This document shows, piece after piece, positions 13,651 to 16,047 of a stretch of 16,047 nucleotides of DNA. The translations under genes and the position numbers were made by a program. The notes beneath the pieces were generated by a model that saw only the letters and a list, made by a program, of their open reading frames with translations, made no database searches and was not told where the DNA came from. Origin of the DNA: CAZMHJ01 sp964566075 (GTDB lineage Bacteria > Patescibacteriota > Saccharimonadia > Saccharimonadales > CAIOMD01); NCBI GenBank assembly GCA_964566075.1, contig CAZMHJ010000024.1, forward strand, positions 1-16,047, given 5' to 3'. Each line of letters starts with the position of its first letter. Positions within the stretch are counted from its first letter, which is position 1.

Positions 13651-14256
13651 ATGAGCATTCTGCCTAAAGCGCTCGAACAAGCTATTGAAGCGTTCGGCAC
13701 CCTGCCGGGTGTTGGGCCGCGCACGGCAGAACGCTTTGCATATTGGAGTCTTCGTCACGATAAATCGTCAGCATCAAAACTTGCGGATAGCCTTTTAAAG
13801 CTCCACGAAGGCATTGCAGTCTGCCCAAAGACATTTGCGCTCATTGACGCAGGTCAGGCTGTTTCGCCTTTATATGACAATCCTAAGCGTGATAAAACAA
13901 TCGTGGCAGTAGTAGCAGAACCATTTGATATCGTTGCACTCGAAAAAATAGGTAGTTACAAAGGCACATATCATGTTCTTGGTGGACTTATTTCACCAAT
14001 TGACGGTGTCGGGCCTGAGCAACTACACGTTCGTGAACTTGTAAAGCGTGTTGACGAAGACAGTGTATCCGAAATCATATTGGCCACCAACGCGAGTGTT
14101 GAGGGCGAAACAACCGCTATGTACATTCAACAGCAACTTGCAGGTAAGGATGTCTCGTTAACACGATTAGCGCGAGGCCTACCTATTGGAGTTGATCTAG
14201 AATATGCCGACCAAATAACGCTCGCCAGGGCACTAGAAGGGCGTACAAATATATGA
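13651..14256 (+). CDS. recR: Recombination protein RecR, lacking the zinc finger
   Basis: RecR with RecO loads RecA at single-stranded gaps. The 201 residues match the family length. The N-terminal helix-hairpin-helix is LPGVGPRTAERFAY (18-31). The Toprim domain begins with IVAVVAEP (84-91, acidic Glu90), contains YHVLGGLISPIDGVGP (107-122) and the strongly conserved TNASVEGETTAMYI (146-159), and RLARGLPIGVDLEYAD (172-187) follows. The four-Cys zinc finger normally between these domains is degenerate: only Cys58 remains, although the following NPKRD is retained. The stop overlaps the start of the next gene as ATGA. Confidence 0.95.
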   Translation: MSILPKALEQAIEAFGTLPGVGPRTAERFAYWSLRHDKSSASKLADSLLKLHEGIAVCPKTFALIDAGQAVSPLYDNPKRDKTIVAVVAEPFDIVALEKIGSYKGTYHVLGGLISPIDGVGPEQLHVRELVKRVDEDSVSEIILATNASVEGETTAMYIQQQLAGKDVSLTRLARGLPIGVDLEYADQITLARALEGRTNI

Positions 14257-15251
14257 TTCCAAACCTTGAAGATATCAAAAAATATGTGGCCGAAGCCAAA
14301 GATATACTCATTATTCAAGCCGATAATCCCGATGGCGATAGCCTTGGTAGCGCACTTGCGCTCGAACAAATACTCGGAGATATGGGCAAAAATCCTCAGC
14401 TCTACTGTGGTGTAGATATACCCGAATACTTGCGATTTCTAGAGGGCTGGGACAGAGTCCAAAAAATAATCCCAAACAAAATTGATCTTTCAATTATTGT
14501 TGATACATCAGCACTTGTATTGCTCGAGCAGTTAGAACACGAACCAGGACGCGTTTGGATAGCAGCAAAACCTGTCATTGTGCTTGATCACCACAGCGAG
14601 GTTGAATGCGATATTCCGTACGCTACGGTTGTTTGCAATGGCCAAGAACATGTTGCAACAGGCGAACTGATTTACGATATTGCCAAAGAACTTACGTGGC
14701 CGCTTTCGGTCGCCGCGCAAGCTAACTTACTACAGAGTATCCTGTCAGACACACTCGGCTTGTCGAGCGAAGCAACCACCGCAAACACCTATCGTCGGAT
14801 TGCCAATATGATTGACGATGGCGTCGATCGAGCCAAGCTCGAAGAAGCACGCCGAGCACTTTCTAAGATGGCACAGAGTGTATATAGCTATAAGGCCGAC
14901 CTTATTAAACGAACTGAATTTTATGGCGAAAATGGCGAAGTAGCAGTGGTAACTATCCCTGAAGATGAGCTTTTTAGTATTGGAACACTATACAATCCTG
15001 CACCGCTCATTCAAAACGAAATCAGTATGGTACAAGGTGTGCGTGTTGGTATCGTCTTAAAACGGTATAAAAACCGCGTCACCGGCGCTATCCGTTGTAC
15101 TGATGGTGCTGGTATAGCTCATACCATAGCCGAAAAGTATGGTGGCGGTGGCCACCCATATGCTGCCGGCTTTAAAGTAGATAAAACCTTTATTAATTTT
15201 GCCGAGCTCAAAAGCGATGTTATCGCCGATGCGTTAAGATTGCTACAATAA
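14253..15251 (+). CDS. DHH/DHHA1 phosphoesterase, NrnA-like (nanoRNase / pAp phosphatase type)
   Basis: Enzymes of this group degrade short oligoribonucleotides and may dephosphorylate pAp, or hydrolyse cyclic dinucleotide products such as pGpG. The 332 residues carry motif I NPDGDSLGSALAL (25-37, Asp27 and Asp29), motif II VDTSA (83-87), the DHH motif LDHHSE (111-116), motif IV SDTLGL (165-170), and the C-terminal DHHA1 signature GGGGHPYAAGF. The His that precedes motif I in most members (HxxPDGD) is Ala23 here, so one metal ligand may be missing. Translation is coupled to recR by a 4-base ATGA overlap. It could in principle act on pGpG from the GGDEF pathway, which is inference only. Confidence 0.9.
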   Translation: MIPNLEDIKKYVAEAKDILIIQADNPDGDSLGSALALEQILGDMGKNPQLYCGVDIPEYLRFLEGWDRVQKIIPNKIDLSIIVDTSALVLLEQLEHEPGRVWIAAKPVIVLDHHSEVECDIPYATVVCNGQEHVATGELIYDIAKELTWPLSVAAQANLLQSILSDTLGLSSEATTANTYRRIANMIDDGVDRAKLEEARRALSKMAQSVYSYKADLIKRTEFYGENGEVAVVTIPEDELFSIGTLYNPAPLIQNEISMVQGVRVGIVLKRYKNRVTGAIRCTDGAGIAHTIAEKYGGGGHPYAAGFKVDKTFINFAELKSDVIADALRLLQ

Positions 15252-15256
15252 ACACT

Positions 15257-16047
15257 ATGCTACAGTTCTATAACACCAAAACGCGCCGAGTCGACCCATT
15301 TACACCCATGTTAGAAGGCCAGGTGTTGCTGTATACCTGTGGCCCAACCGTGTATAACTATTTACACGTTGGTAACTGGGTGGCATATATTCGCTGGGAC
15401 ATATTAGTACGTACGCTTGTCGTTAGCGGTTACGACGTAAAACGAGTAATGAATATTACTGACGTTGGGCACTTAGTGAGCGACGCAGATGATGGCGAAG
15501 ACAAAATGGAAAAGGGAGCTCGACGCGAAGGCAAAACAGCTTGGGAAGTTGCCAAAATATATACTGATGATTTTCTTGCCGGTATGGAGCAGTTAAAGCT
15601 CATTGAGCCTACGTTCATTACCAAAGCAACTGATTACATTCCCCAACAGCTCGAGCTTGTACGTACTCTTAAAAGCAAAGGCTTTACCTACCAAATAGAC
15701 GATGGTATTTACTTTGATACAGCTAAATTTCCTACCTACGCCGATTTTGCACATTTGAACCTAGATGAATTAAAAGAAGGTGCACGCGTAGAATTTAACC
15801 CCGAAAAGCGAAACCCGAGTGATTTCGCGCTTTGGAAATTTAGCCCGCGTGGCGAACAGCGTGATATGGAATGGGACACACCTGCTGACATATTAGAAGG
15901 TGATGAGCCACTAAAAGGCTTTCCTGGCTGGCATCTAGAGTGTTCTGCGATGGCGATGGGTAAACTGGGTGAAACTATTGATATTCATACCGGTGGCATT
16001 GACCATATACCTGTGCATCATACTAACGAAATCGCGCAAAGCGAGGC
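15257..16047 (+). CDS. cysS: Cysteine--tRNA ligase, 5' part (cut by window end)
   Basis: CysRS attaches cysteine to tRNA-Cys. The frame is open from the ATG at 15257 to the window edge, 263 codons of an expected 450 or so. CGPTVYNYLHVGN (28-40) holds the zinc ligand Cys28 and the HIGH-type motif HVGN. RVMNITDVGH and FPGWHLECSAM (222-232) follow, then IDIHTGGIDHIPVHHTNEIAQ. The four zinc ligands expected from the E. coli enzyme are all present with the right spacing: Cys28, Cys229, His254 and Glu258. The KMSKS loop lies beyond the window. It starts 5 bases after the DHH gene stop with no obvious ribosome binding site, so it is probably co-transcribed. Confidence 0.96.
   Translation, partial: MLQFYNTKTRRVDPFTPMLEGQVLLYTCGPTVYNYLHVGNWVAYIRWDILVRTLVVSGYDVKRVMNITDVGHLVSDADDGEDKMEKGARREGKTAWEVAKIYTDDFLAGMEQLKLIEPTFITKATDYIPQQLELVRTLKSKGFTYQIDDGIYFDTAKFPTYADFAHLNLDELKEGARVEFNPEKRNPSDFALWKFSPRGEQRDMEWDTPADILEGDEPLKGFPGWHLECSAMAMGKLGETIDIHTGGIDHIPVHHTNEIAQSE

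Noticed and set aside
1..16047. CRISPR arrays, insertion sequences, tRNA or rRNA genes, UGA recoding
   Set aside because: No regular direct repeats, transposase, tRNA cloverleaf or rRNA signatures were seen, and all genes read through with the standard code.

Overview
The window looks like part of the chromosome of a small-genome bacterium of the Patescibacteria/CPR, most likely Candidatus Saccharibacteria (TM7). The reasons are a 120-residue Lys/Ala/Glu-rich extension on ribosomal protein L1, zinc-less variants of DnaX and RecR, a conserved protein of a CPR-type family (7923-8432), tight gene packing, and reliance on salvage and partial thymidylate synthesis. The lineage is inferred from protein character; no rRNA gene is visible. 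The standard genetic code fits every gene.

Left part (1-5255, + strand): rplA with its terminator, then a thymidylate cluster. The cluster holds thyX (GC-rich and foreign-looking, with its own strong ribosome binding site and a long 3' hairpin), dcd (dCTP deaminase family), tmk (thymidylate kinase) and a 503-residue protein whose N-terminal half resembles a thymidylate kinase with a dead P-loop. Together dcd, thyX and tmk carry deoxycytidine nucleotides towards dTDP; tdk (8529-9110) adds thymidine salvage. After the cluster comes a GC-rich, hairpin-dense, gene-free stretch that runs into an assembly gap of exactly 100 N (5256-5355).

Middle (5356-8480): a strong hairpin terminator lies between the gap and a minus-strand GGDEF protein. 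That gene is read from a near-consensus promoter through a leader with a terminator/anti-terminator pair. Back to back with this promoter is the rplJ-rplL promoter, followed by an L10-type leader RNA that overlaps a possible intrinsic terminator. rplJ and rplL end at a terminator. A single perfect DnaA box and a promoter precede the CPR-conserved gene of unknown function.

Right part (8481-16047, all + strand): tdk, dnaX (clamp loader), dnaB (replicative helicase), a polytopic GT-C-like membrane protein, ybaB/ebfC, recR, a DHH/DHHA1 phosphoesterase of the NrnA type, and the first 263 codons of cysS, cut by the window edge. This is mainly a replication/repair block, with gaps of 1-30 bases and one ATGA overlap from dnaB onwards.

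No CRISPR array, transposase, tRNA or rRNA gene was seen. The items most worth a second look are the imported thyX unit, the pseudo-kinase fusion, the two attenuator-like leaders on the divergent promoters, the unidentified structured stretch by the gap, and the repeated loss of metal-binding residues (DnaX, RecR, DHH protein).
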